64,000 nucleotides of DNA, taken from Chitinophaga sp. MM2321 (GTDB taxonomy: Bacteria; Bacteroidota; Bacteroidia; Chitinophagales; Chitinophagaceae). Location of the stretch: contig NZ_OZ035533.1 in the NCBI RefSeq assembly GCF_964033635.1, positions 1,054,001-1,118,000 of the forward strand, in the 5' to 3' direction. Every line of letters begins with the position of its first letter. Within the stretch, counting starts at the first letter, position 1. Made by a program: the position numbers and the translations under genes. The notes beneath the pieces were generated by a model that searched no databases, was not told where the DNA came from, and saw only the letters and a list, made by a program, of their open reading frames with translations. Positions 53,381 through 61,489 of the stretch are shown here, in pieces.

Positions 53381-53401
53381 TATCATAATTATGATATAAA
53401 T

Positions 53402-54298
53402 ATGTTGAATCTTGAATGGTTCCGGACCTTTAAGGCTATTTATGAAACCGGCACCCTCACGGGCGCTGCGGAGGCGCTGTTTGTGTCCCAGCCCGGGGTT
53501 AGCCTGCACCTGAACTCTCTCGAAACTTATGTGGGGTATAAGTTGTTCGACAGAACATCCCGCAAAATGGTGGCCACTGAAAGAGGCAAAGTACTATATA
53601 ACTATGTGCAGGAAGCGTTGAATAAACTGGAGTCTGCTGAACAGCATTTTCACCGGAGTGTGGAGAAAGACCGGCCCACTATCAGCATCGGTATGTGCTT
53701 CGAAACATTTCAGTTTACACTGGAATCTTATCTCCCTACCTTACCCTTTAATGTGATCATTAAATTTGGCGAGTACCCACAGATGCAGGCAGACCTGGAC
53801 AACGGTATCCTGGACCTGATCATCACCCCACAAAAAGGTGATTATAAAAATCTCTCCTATAAACCATTTTTTAAAGAACGGATCATACTGGTAGCGGGAA
53901 AGGGAACCGTTACCCAACCTTTTCAGAAACTACTGCAACAAAAAGATTTTGCCGCCGCAGAAATATGGTTGAAACAACAAACCTGGTACGGCACCACAGG
54001 TGATATGGAACACCTGAGAAGGTTCTGGCACATGAACTTTAACAAACGACCCGATTTTAAACCCAACTATATTGTTCCTAATCTTTGTTCCATTATACGT
54101 TGCATCAGCGGAAATAAAGGCGTGGCGGTGATCCCGGACTTTCTCTCTAAAAAGGAAATAGCGGCGGGGAAAATAAAAACGTTGTGGGAAGGAAATAATG
54201 TGATAGAAAACACGCTGTATTTTGCGATGCGGAAGAAAACTATTTATGAAGCTGAAATCAGGCAGATACAGGAAATATTTGAGAAGGAGATGACCTGA
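53402..54298 (+). CDS. LysR-family transcriptional regulator
   Basis: A 298-residue regulator with an N-terminal HTH (residues about 3-62: FRTFKAIYETGTLTGAAEALFVSQPGVSLHLNSLE) and a C-terminal substrate-binding domain (ISIGMCFETFQF, GILDLIITPQKG). It precedes zwf on the same strand by 42 bases. LysR proteins often regulate adjacent genes, and its target may be zwf or a divergent gene upstream; not known. Confidence 0.9.
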   Translation: MLNLEWFRTFKAIYETGTLTGAAEALFVSQPGVSLHLNSLETYVGYKLFDRTSRKMVATERGKVLYNYVQEALNKLESAEQHFHRSVEKDRPTISIGMCFETFQFTLESYLPTLPFNVIIKFGEYPQMQADLDNGILDLIITPQKGDYKNLSYKPFFKERIILVAGKGTVTQPFQKLLQQKDFAAAEIWLKQQTWYGTTGDMEHLRRFWHMNFNKRPDFKPNYIVPNLCSIIRCISGNKGVAVIPDFLSKKEIAAGKIKTLWEGNNVIENTLYFAMRKKTIYEAEIRQIQEIFEKEMT

Positions 54299-54340
54299 TC
54301 CGATGACAGCAGTTCAGAAAAATGGATTATATTCAATAGT

Positions 54341-55846
54341 ATGAAAAACGGAAAAACATATCCTGCGGCCATCACCATCTTCGGAGCAAAGGGCGATCTT
54401 ACCAGGCGTAAACTCATTCCTGCATTGTATAACCTGTATATCGGCGATCATCTGCCACCGGTATTTTGTATCTATTGTGTTGATTATTTAGCGGCAGATC
54501 AGGACGCTTTCAGGAAAGAGCTGCTGGATGGTGTGAATGAATTCAGCCGTAGCGGTAAAGCAGATCCGAAGAAGTGGGCGGCGTTTGCAGCACAGGTGTT
54601 TTATCTGCAGGGCGACTTTATGAAAGCATCTACCTACAGTACGCTGAAAGATCAGCTGGAGGCTTTTGAAGCAGCAAGCGGACAACGGGGAACACGCCTG
54701 TTTTATTTTGCCATCGCACCGCGGTTTATTGAAATCATTGCCGCCGCAATATACAAACAACAACTCTGTAATAAAGTAGCACTGGATCGTATCGTAATAG
54801 AAAAGCCTTTCGGTACCGATCTCGCTACGGCGCAGCAACTGAATCGTTATTTAGGTAAACGGTTTTCAGAAAAGCAACTTTACCGCATCGATCATTACCT
54901 GGGTAAAGAAACCGTGCAGAACATCATGGCTTTCCGTTTTGCCAATTATGTATTTGAACCACTGTGGAATAAAAAATATATTGATCATATACAGATCAGC
55001 GTAGCAGAACAGGTAGGCGTTGGTAAACGCGGCGGCTACTACGACAGCAGCGGCGCATTGCGCGATATGATCCAGAACCATCTCCTGCAACTGTTATGCA
55101 TCATTGCGATGGAATGTCCTGGCGCCTATAAAGCAGAAATGATCCGCGATGCCAAAACAAAAGTGTTGAAAAGTGTGCGGCCTTTCGCTTCCGCACAGCT
55201 ATTTAAAAATGTGATCCGCGGACAATATACTGCCGGTGAAATCAACGATACGGAGATGCCTGCCTACCGCAAAGAAGAACAGGTAGCTGCCAATTCCAAT
55301 ACCGAAACATTTACAGCACTGCGATTGTTTATTGATAATGACCGCTGGCAGGGCGTTCCTTTCTTTTTACGTACCGGTAAATCCATGTTCCGGCAGTCAT
55401 CCGTGATTGTGATCCAGTTCAAAGATTCGCCACACAAGATCTTCAAAGATGATATTGTGCCCAACCGGCTTATTATCAGCATACAACCGGAACTGGAAAT
55501 AAGTCTCCTGTTTGAAAGCAAGTTGCCCGGATTGCAGATGAAACTCGTGCCCGTAGAAATGGACTTCACTTACCAGGACGCCTATACGGAAACGCTGCCC
55601 GAAGCATACGAAGCATTGTTGCTGGATGTACTTCATGGCGATGCTACGCTCTTTATGCGTGCCGACCAGGTGGAAGCGGCCTGGAAAGTAGTAATGCCTA
55701 TTCTCAATGCCTGGAAAAAGTATCCGGCGAAACAACTGCATTTATACAAAGCCGGTACCTGGGGTCCTGCCGCTTCCAATGTGTTACTGAAACCTTATGC
55801 AAAAGAATGGTTCCGGTTGCCTTCCGGCGATGCTGTGAAAGAATAA
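54341..55846 (+). CDS. zwf: Glucose-6-phosphate 1-dehydrogenase
   Basis: Oxidises glucose 6-phosphate to 6-phosphogluconolactone with NADP+, entry to the oxidative pentose phosphate pathway. The 501-residue length is standard. Cofactor site TIFGAKGDLTRRKLIPALYN near residue 12 and substrate site YRIDHYLGKETVQNIMAFRF near 195 with the catalytic histidine. The genes for 6-phosphogluconolactonase and Gnd are not adjacent. It ends 14 bases from the convergent HxlR gene. Confidence 0.95.
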   Translation: MKNGKTYPAAITIFGAKGDLTRRKLIPALYNLYIGDHLPPVFCIYCVDYLAADQDAFRKELLDGVNEFSRSGKADPKKWAAFAAQVFYLQGDFMKASTYSTLKDQLEAFEAASGQRGTRLFYFAIAPRFIEIIAAAIYKQQLCNKVALDRIVIEKPFGTDLATAQQLNRYLGKRFSEKQLYRIDHYLGKETVQNIMAFRFANYVFEPLWNKKYIDHIQISVAEQVGVGKRGGYYDSSGALRDMIQNHLLQLLCIIAMECPGAYKAEMIRDAKTKVLKSVRPFASAQLFKNVIRGQYTAGEINDTEMPAYRKEEQVAANSNTETFTALRLFIDNDRWQGVPFFLRTGKSMFRQSSVIVIQFKDSPHKIFKDDIVPNRLIISIQPELEISLLFESKLPGLQMKLVPVEMDFTYQDAYTETLPEAYEALLLDVLHGDATLFMRADQVEAAWKVVMPILNAWKKYPAKQLHLYKAGTWGPAASNVLLKPYAKEWFRLPSGDAVKE

Positions 55847-55859
55847 ATACCGGCTCTCT

Positions 55860-56198
55860 TTACAGATTTGCAAGTCCCCACTGCATCATCGCCTGTGTAA
55901 CCGATAACAGCGATCTTCCTTTTTCAGTGAGTGTATATTCCACCCGTGGGGGTATTTCTGCAAAAACTTCCCTGGATATAACGCCATCTGTTTCCAGATC
56001 GCGCAATTGTTGTGTCAGTACATGTTTGCTGATCTCGGGCATACTCTTCGATAATTGACCAAACCTGTTGATGCCCTCCCCAACCAGGTATAATATCATT
56101 GGTTTCCATTTGCCACCAATAATTTTTAAGGTACCGGCAACGGGACAAACCGCAGGATTATACGTAACGGAAGAGATGGTTTCATTTTTTTTCGTCAT
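55860..56198 (-). CDS. HxlR-family transcriptional regulator
   Basis: A 112-residue winged-helix regulator. The family signature is CPVAGTLKIIGGKWKPMILYLV near residue 17 with the sensor cysteine, and the HTH with MPEISKHVLTQQLRDLETDGVI. HxlR proteins sense aldehydes, oxidants or quinones. It is divergent from a small membrane protein-dehydrogenase pair, which it may control. Confidence 0.9.
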   Translation of the reverse strand: MTKKNETISSVTYNPAVCPVAGTLKIIGGKWKPMILYLVGEGINRFGQLSKSMPEISKHVLTQQLRDLETDGVISREVFAEIPPRVEYTLTEKGRSLLSVTQAMMQWGLANL

Positions 56199-56273
56199 AT
56201 CGTATTGCTTGTACTTTTATAATGAATTAAAGATCAGTAATAGTCAGCTTTAGATGACCTGGTAATTTTAAAT

Positions 56274-56286
56274 TGACTACTTGTCA
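56274..56286. promoter_or_regulatory. Possible HxlR operator
   Basis: TGAC and GTCA form a small inverted repeat around TACTT, in the divergent gap of the HxlR gene. TACTTG-type sites are common for this family. Weak call. Confidence 0.25.
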
Positions 56287-56326
56287 GATCCGGATTGTGG
56301 GGATATCCTTGTGTAAATTTAATGAA

Positions 56327-56785
56327 ATGACACAAGAGAAAAACCTGAAAAAAGTTACCTGGCTGGCGGTTGCCATGTTGTTATTAACCGCGGTGCATCA
56401 TGCTTATGGCGCCTTCATCTATCATACACCGTGGCGTTTGCATATGGTGATTATTGGTATTCCGGCGGCTGTGATCGTGTTGCTGTTGCACCGGATGTTG
56501 GTAAGAAACACCCGTGGGCAGCGTGTTGTACGCTGGATTTATATGCTACTTGTTTTACTGTTGCCGGTATTGGCGATCGGTTTGTATGAAGGGGTATATA
56601 ATCACTTGCTGAAGGACTGTCTTTATTATGGCGGCATTTCCCCCGCGACCTTTGACAATATGTTTCCCCCGCCGATGTATGAAAAGCCCAATAACTTTTT
56701 ATTTGAACTGACCGGTGTAACGCAGGCATTTTTGTTCTTCCCATTGGCGGCAGGTCTGGCGCGGTTTCTGAAGGATGTTGGGTAA
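56327..56785 (+). CDS. Small integral membrane protein
   Basis: A 152-residue protein with four predicted membrane helices (for example VTWLAVAMLLLTAVHHAYG, VIIGIPAAVIVLLLH, LLVLLLPVLAIGLYEG, and near the end AFLFFPLAAGLARFL). The frame is open upstream to 56273, but MTQEKNLKKV gives a normal start. It is 12 bases before the sugar dehydrogenase gene. Function unknown. Confidence 0.78.
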   Translation: MTQEKNLKKVTWLAVAMLLLTAVHHAYGAFIYHTPWRLHMVIIGIPAAVIVLLLHRMLVRNTRGQRVVRWIYMLLVLLLPVLAIGLYEGVYNHLLKDCLYYGGISPATFDNMFPPPMYEKPNNFLFELTGVTQAFLFFPLAAGLARFLKDVG

Positions 56786-56797
56786 CCATAATACTGC

Positions 56798-58114
56798 ATG
56801 ATGAAACGTTCTTTTTTCCTGTTCCTGCTTATGATTACCGCCTGTAACGCCCGGAAAATTAACAACGGATCATACAGCGGCTCCGTGAATACACAAGGGT
56901 ACCAGGCAGATACTTTACCGCCGCCTTATGCAACGGGTTCTGCCAAAAATTACAGCAGCGTAGTGGGGTGGAAAGAGGGGAAAGTGCCACTGGCGCCAGC
57001 AGGATTTACGGTGACAAAATTTGCAGATGGACTGGATCATCCGCGCTGGATCTATGTAGCAGCGAACGGGGACATTTTTGTAGCAGAATCGAACACGCTT
57101 TTAAAAGGCATAAAGAAGTTGGGCGCGAAACTCTCCCGTAAAATTAAGACACAGCATTATGGGGAAAGTGCCAACCGTATTATTATGTTCAGAGATGCTG
57201 ATAAGAACGGGATTCCTGAAAGTCGTCATGTGTTGCTGGAGAACCTCAATCAGCCTTTTGGTATGTTGATCCTGGGTAAATATTTCTACGTCGGCAATAC
57301 GGATGCGTTACTGCGCTTTCCCTATCAGTGCGGCGATACTGTTATAAGGGGAAAAGGAGAACAGATCTTATCATTGCCTGCCGGTAAATATAACCGGCAT
57401 TGGACCCGCAATATCATTACCAATGCCAGGGGAGATAAAATTTTTATCGCCGTAGGATCAGGCACCAATGTGGCGGAAAAGGGACTGGACAATGAAAAGA
57501 AACGGGCCAATATCCTGGAAGTGAACCCCGATGGCAGCGGAGAACGTATTTATGCCAGCGGACTGCGTAATCCTGTAGGTATGGACTGGTCGCCGGTTAC
57601 CGGTAGCTTATGGACAGCCGTGAACGAGCGGGATGAACTTGGTGATGAGCTGGTGCCGGACTACCTCACCCAGGTGAAAGAAGGCGGCTTTTATGGCTGG
57701 CCTTTTTATTACTATGGCAACCATGCAGAACCGCGTATGAAAGATAAGATGGCGGCGGCTCCCGGTCAGCAGGCAATAACGCCCGACCTGCCACTGGGCT
57801 CACATACAGCTTCACTCGGACTATTATTTTATAAAAAAAATGCATTCCCGGCAAAATATCACAACGGCGCATTTATTACACAACATGGTTCGTGGAACCG
57901 TTCTGTTTTATCGGGTTATAAGGTGGTGTTTGTTCCGTTCAGGGATGGGAAGCCTGCCGGCGGAGCGGAAGACTTTTTAACCGGGTTTATGGATGATCTT
58001 GAAAAAAGCGAAGTACGCGGGAGGCCGGTAGGCATAGCGGTGCTGGCAGATGGTTCTATGCTGGTATCAGACGATGCCAGTAATATCATCTGGCGGGTGC
58101 GCTATGAGAAATAA
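56798..58114 (+). CDS. Sugar/sorbosone-dehydrogenase-like lipoprotein
   Basis: A 438-residue beta-propeller protein of the PQQ-type glucose/L-sorbosone dehydrogenase superfamily. A lipoprotein signal is visible (FLFLLMITAC, lipobox cysteine near residue 18). Family text includes GFTVTKFADGLDHPRWIYVAANGDIFVAES in pieces, GSGTNVAEKG, IYASGLRNPVGMDWS and FITQHGSWNRS. The enzyme would oxidise a sugar in the periplasm and pass electrons to a quinone or other acceptor; the substrate is unknown. Both ATG at 56798 and 56801 could serve. It may share an operon with the preceding membrane protein. Confidence 0.85.
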   Translation: MMKRSFFLFLLMITACNARKINNGSYSGSVNTQGYQADTLPPPYATGSAKNYSSVVGWKEGKVPLAPAGFTVTKFADGLDHPRWIYVAANGDIFVAESNTLLKGIKKLGAKLSRKIKTQHYGESANRIIMFRDADKNGIPESRHVLLENLNQPFGMLILGKYFYVGNTDALLRFPYQCGDTVIRGKGEQILSLPAGKYNRHWTRNIITNARGDKIFIAVGSGTNVAEKGLDNEKKRANILEVNPDGSGERIYASGLRNPVGMDWSPVTGSLWTAVNERDELGDELVPDYLTQVKEGGFYGWPFYYYGNHAEPRMKDKMAAAPGQQAITPDLPLGSHTASLGLLFYKKNAFPAKYHNGAFITQHGSWNRSVLSGYKVVFVPFRDGKPAGGAEDFLTGFMDDLEKSEVRGRPVGIAVLADGSMLVSDDASNIIWRVRYEK

Positions 58115-58277
58115 ATAAATCGTTTCATCGGCAGGCATTTTGTGGCAAATTGGTTGGAGACAGGGTAACGTAATTTATAATTAGCAGTAGTTTTCATTAG
58201 ATAAGGCTTATAACAAACGGTGTAGTGAAATCGCACGAACAAAGACGGCTTTTTTTCACACTTCTAAAAATTTGTAT

Positions 58278-58430
58278 ATGCTACATCATGATGATCCCCG
58301 TGATAACAGGCGGGAGGAGGAAGAAGAAATACAGGAGCTTGAAAATGAAGAGGGTATCCCGATCGACGAGGAAGAACTGGTCGGCGATGAGCCACTGCCT
58401 TCAGATACTTTTTCTCCGGACTGCTATTGA
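58278..58430 (+). CDS. Small acidic protein (50 residues)
   Basis: A 50-codon frame too short for many ORF calls. It begins MLHHDDPRDNRREEEEEIQE and continues with a strongly acidic middle (ELENEEGIPIDEEELVGDE) and a C-terminal SDTFSPDCY. It is rich in E and D with few hydrophobics, a composition of real small proteins in Bacteroidota. It starts 163 bases after the dehydrogenase stop. An overlapping longer frame (58225-58473) has basic, poor composition and is considered spurious. Function unknown. Confidence 0.6.
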   Translation: MLHHDDPRDNRREEEEEIQELENEEGIPIDEEELVGDEPLPSDTFSPDCY

Positions 58431-58476
58431 AGGTGTGGCTTTTATTTCGCACAATGGTGATGCAGGGACCTGATAT

Positions 58477-58506
58477 GGGAAAAGATAAGGCAACTTATCT
58501 TTTCCC
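58477..58506. terminator. Hairpin at the 3' end of the 58495 gene
   Basis: A perfect 13-base stem GGGAAAAGATAAG/CTTATCTTTTCCC with a 4-base loop. It overlaps the last codons and the stop of the leftward gene at 58495. It may act on transcripts from both sides. No separate T-run follows, so its role as a terminator is likely but not certain. Confidence 0.55.
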
Positions 58507-59115
58507 ATTCAACAAGCCCTTTACCAGGCTTTTCCATTGTATTTTGGATAACCCGAGGATAGCACCCAAACCAATAAAGAAGTTCCGGACTTTATCGCTG
58601 AAAGGTACCACCGCCGTATTGGGTATTTCATTGCGGCCATATACACTTGCTTTGATCTGATTACCTTTTTTTTCAACAATGAAAGAGCTGGTGGCATATG
58701 CTTTGAAAAAATGCGCCACTTCTTTGCCGGCCTTTTCCGGAAGGGGAAACGGTCGGACCCGCATGCCGGTGTAGGCTATGTCGGGATTATTGTTTTCAGC
58801 AATCAGTTCAATTTTAACCCAGTCGTAGCCTTCACCGGTTTGAGAACCCGGCCCCGGAATATTGATCCGGATATTATCTCCTTCCTGCGCACTGCGGTGC
58901 AGGGGTTTGCCATCGTCATCCGTTAAGGTGAAAGATGCCGTGAGGTCGCCACTGATTTCCTGCCAGTTGTTTACATCCAGCAGTCTTTTTTGGGCTGCTT
59001 CGTAGATGGCAACGGCCTCGTTGGGATTGATGGTTTTGCGTGTATATGATGTGTTGGACTGCCCACCTCCCTGTTGTGACGGAACAAGCCCACTATCAGA
59101 TAATGAATTTTCCAT
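58495..59115 (-). CDS. Hypothetical protein
   Basis: Not recognised. A 206-residue soluble protein; the ATG at 59115 is preferred over one 33 bases upstream, since MENSLSDSGLVPSQQGGGQ is a normal start. After a polar N-terminal 35 residues comes a domain of about 130 residues with AVAIYEAAQKRLLDVNNWQEI, LTDDDGKPLHR, YDWVKIELIAENN and FKAYATSSFIVEKKGNQIKA. The C-terminal part has PFSDKVRNFFIGLGAILGLSKIQW. No signal peptide or membrane helix. The leftward gene ends inside a hairpin. Confidence 0.65.
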   Translation of the reverse strand: MENSLSDSGLVPSQQGGGQSNTSYTRKTINPNEAVAIYEAAQKRLLDVNNWQEISGDLTASFTLTDDDGKPLHRSAQEGDNIRINIPGPGSQTGEGYDWVKIELIAENNNPDIAYTGMRVRPFPLPEKAGKEVAHFFKAYATSSFIVEKKGNQIKASVYGRNEIPNTAVVPFSDKVRNFFIGLGAILGLSKIQWKSLVKGLLNGKR

Positions 59116-59184
59116 ATTGTTAGATATTACTGATGGTATCGCCAACAATTATGCCCCGACGGTTATTCATACTTCAGTCAGCAG

Positions 59185-60324
59185 TTATAGCGCCTTTGTT
59201 ATCGCTGCTTCGATGTCTCCGATAAGGTCTTCTGCATCTTCAATACCTGCCGACAGCCGCAACAAACTATCGCTGATGCCTAAACGTTGCCGGTCCTCCG
59301 CAGTTAAGCCACGATGGGACGTTACAGCCGGCTGGCAGATCAGGCTTTCCACGCCGCCGAGACTCAGCGCAGGTTTGATCAGGGAGAGTGCTTTCAGGAA
59401 TACGAGTAGTTTGTCTGGTGCTACATCCAGTTCAAAAGACAACATACCGCCAAATCCTTTCATTTGTTTCGCCGCCAAAGCATGATCAGGGTGAGAGGGC
59501 AGTCCCGGATAGTACACCCGTCCGATAGCAGCATGGCCGCTGAGGTGTTGCGCCAGCAGCAGTGCATTGTCGTTTTGTTTGTGCACCCTTAGTGCCAGCG
59601 TTTTTAAGCTCCTTTCCGCCATGTAGCATTCATAGGGTGTAAGTGAGCCACCATACATTTTTGCCGTGCGGTGGATTTGTTCTTTATGATCCTTGTTATT
59701 GGAGATCAGGGCGCCGAAAGGCAGGTCATTATGGCCTCCCAGGTATTTGGTGCCACTGTGTACAGAGATGTCGATACCCAGTTGTAATGGCAACTGGTTG
59801 ATGGGAGATGCAAACGTATTGTCTACGATGGTGATCAGCCCATGCGCTTTGGCCAATGCAGCTACTTCCTGCAACGGAACGATGTTCAGCAGCGGGTTGG
59901 CAGGCGTTTCTATATAAATAATCTTTGTGTTTTTCTGTAACAGCGATTCAAAGCTCTTCACATTATTATCTGCGTAGCTGCACGTAATACCTCTTTTGGG
60001 AAGCTCTTCTTCTGCAAATTTCCAGGTGCCGCCATAGAGGTCGCGCGAAAAAATGATATGATCGTTGTGTTGTGCAAATGTGAGGATGGCCGTGCTGATG
60101 GCTGCCATACCGGAGCTATACATCATTCCCCACTGGCCCTGTTCCAGCTCCGCCATAATTTGTCCCAGCCGTTGCTGGTTATAAGTAGAGTAAAAGCCGG
60201 GATATTTCAACTCCGCTGCATCGATATAATTATATGCAGCAGAAGGGAGGATGGCCGAAGTAACGGCGCCTTCAAAATTGCCTGTTGTAAGCGGATGCAC
60301 ACATAAAGTACCTGTTTTTTTCAT
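59185..60324 (-). CDS. PLP-dependent trans-sulfuration enzyme (cystathionine synthase/lyase type)
   Basis: A 379-residue enzyme of the Cys/Met metabolism PLP family. Key text is YSSGMAAISTAIL near residue 70, IIYIETPANPLLNI near 140, VDNTFASPINQLP near 170 and the PLP-lysine segment SVHSGTKYLGGHNDLPFG near 195. The usual Y-S-R-x-x-N-P-T near residue 50 is replaced by YSTYNQQRLGQ, so the site for the cofactor phosphate is unusual. It may be a cystathionine gamma-synthase, beta-lyase or related enzyme; which reaction it runs cannot be told from the sequence. Confidence 0.85.
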   Translation of the reverse strand: MKKTGTLCVHPLTTGNFEGAVTSAILPSAAYNYIDAAELKYPGFYSTYNQQRLGQIMAELEQGQWGMMYSSGMAAISTAILTFAQHNDHIIFSRDLYGGTWKFAEEELPKRGITCSYADNNVKSFESLLQKNTKIIYIETPANPLLNIVPLQEVAALAKAHGLITIVDNTFASPINQLPLQLGIDISVHSGTKYLGGHNDLPFGALISNNKDHKEQIHRTAKMYGGSLTPYECYMAERSLKTLALRVHKQNDNALLLAQHLSGHAAIGRVYYPGLPSHPDHALAAKQMKGFGGMLSFELDVAPDKLLVFLKALSLIKPALSLGGVESLICQPAVTSHRGLTAEDRQRLGISDSLLRLSAGIEDAEDLIGDIEAAITKAL

Positions 60325-60634
60325 GATATCGGTTTATTAAAATGAAATTACGAAGTTGTAAGGGAGATGTGTCTGATTACATTTTTTTAAATTTAAAATG
60401 ATTCTAAAATGGTGCTGGTTGATTGGATCTCAGGTAAATGACGGTTCTGTTAATATAAGGGAATAAAGCAATAATCAGCAAAGGTATTGTGAGGGGAAAG
60501 ACGCCGTTTTCCTTAAATAGACATTTATTTGTCGATTTCAGCCAAATAAGCAGATACTTGCCTGTTATACGCTTATTACAGGAATTGCGTATTATTTCTT
60601 AAATTGTAGGTGATTTATTGATTCCAGCCATATT
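60325..60634. promoter_or_regulatory. Divergent gap with a -7 element for the trans-sulfuration gene
   Basis: Between the leftward PLP enzyme and the rightward AraC gene. Read leftward, TACCTTTG at 60479-60486 matches TAnnTTTG, giving a leader of about 150 bases for the PLP enzyme. No SAM-type riboswitch pattern was recognised, and no clear promoter for the AraC gene. Confidence 0.4.
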
Positions 60635-61414
60635 ATGAGTTTAATAGCCTCTTTGCCGGAAATAGATAAACGGCCCGATTCCGTTTATGTGATGCATGAG
60701 AAATCAGAAAAGCATATCCCCTTTCACAAGCATAAAAAAGGACAGTTATCGTATGTGGAAGGTGGGGTAGCCTATATTCATATAAAAGACAAAACCTACG
60801 TAATCCCTGCCAGGCATTACTTTTGGGTGCCTACTGGCCTGGAACATATTTTAAAGGTAGGTTACTCTGCTACCGTAATGCGCTCCCTGTTTTTTTATAC
60901 CCACGATGATTCCAAGGACCCGTTCTATGCGCAGCTGGGCATTTATCCTATCAATGATCTCCTGTTGCAGATGATCCAGTATACACAGGACTGGGACGGG
61001 CATATCAGCGGAAAGGAAGACCGGTACCTGTTTCTCGCAGCGATCAAAAACATCCTGCCCGCCATCAGTACCCGCATCAATCCGATCATGTTACCATCTA
61101 CAGAAAATGAACGCATGCTGGCTATCATGAATTATATGGATAAACATATCGCAGAAACGCATTCCCTGCATAGTATCGGGAAGAAGTTCGGCCTGAGCGA
61201 ACGTACCTTGTCGCGGTTATTCCAGTCTACCCTTAATATCTCTTTTCTGCAATACCTGAAATCCCTGCGTATGGTACGTGCCATTGAACTTATCCAGACA
61301 AATCATTCTATCGGCGACATCACCTATGCCATAGGATATAACAGCATCGCGTCTTTCAGCAATACCTTCTACCAGTTTACCAATCTGCGGCCATCGGATT
61401 TTAAGAAATTGTAA
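60635..61414 (+). CDS. AraC-family regulator with cupin sensor
   Basis: A 259-residue regulator. The N-terminal cupin (HIPFHKHKKGQLSYVEGG, FWVPTGLEHIL) would bind a small ligand. The C-terminal AraC HTH is at about residues 165-255 (LHSIGKKFGLSERTLSRLFQSTLNISFLQYLKSLR in pieces; GDITYAIGYNSIASFSNTF). Targets unknown. It lies 75 bases before the large FAD/Fe-S gene on the same strand. Confidence 0.9.
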   Translation: MSLIASLPEIDKRPDSVYVMHEKSEKHIPFHKHKKGQLSYVEGGVAYIHIKDKTYVIPARHYFWVPTGLEHILKVGYSATVMRSLFFYTHDDSKDPFYAQLGIYPINDLLLQMIQYTQDWDGHISGKEDRYLFLAAIKNILPAISTRINPIMLPSTENERMLAIMNYMDKHIAETHSLHSIGKKFGLSERTLSRLFQSTLNISFLQYLKSLRMVRAIELIQTNHSIGDITYAIGYNSIASFSNTFYQFTNLRPSDFKKL

Positions 61415-61489
61415 CGTTGTAAGTGCGAATAGTTCAAAGCTATAATGTGTAATTTTATATATTAGAGGTCGATCTATTATAGCATAAGT

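Noticed and set aside
52913..53509. 198-codon open frame opposite aroQ and the LysR start
   Set aside because: It crosses two genes and a promoter element on the other strand; no family features.
58225..58473. 82-codon frame over the small acidic protein
   Set aside because: Basic and arginine/lysine-rich text with no start signal; the alternative 50-codon frame has the composition of a real protein.
60325..60634. SAM-type riboswitch upstream of the trans-sulfuration gene
   Set aside because: No recognisable conserved core was found in the leader on the leftward strand.
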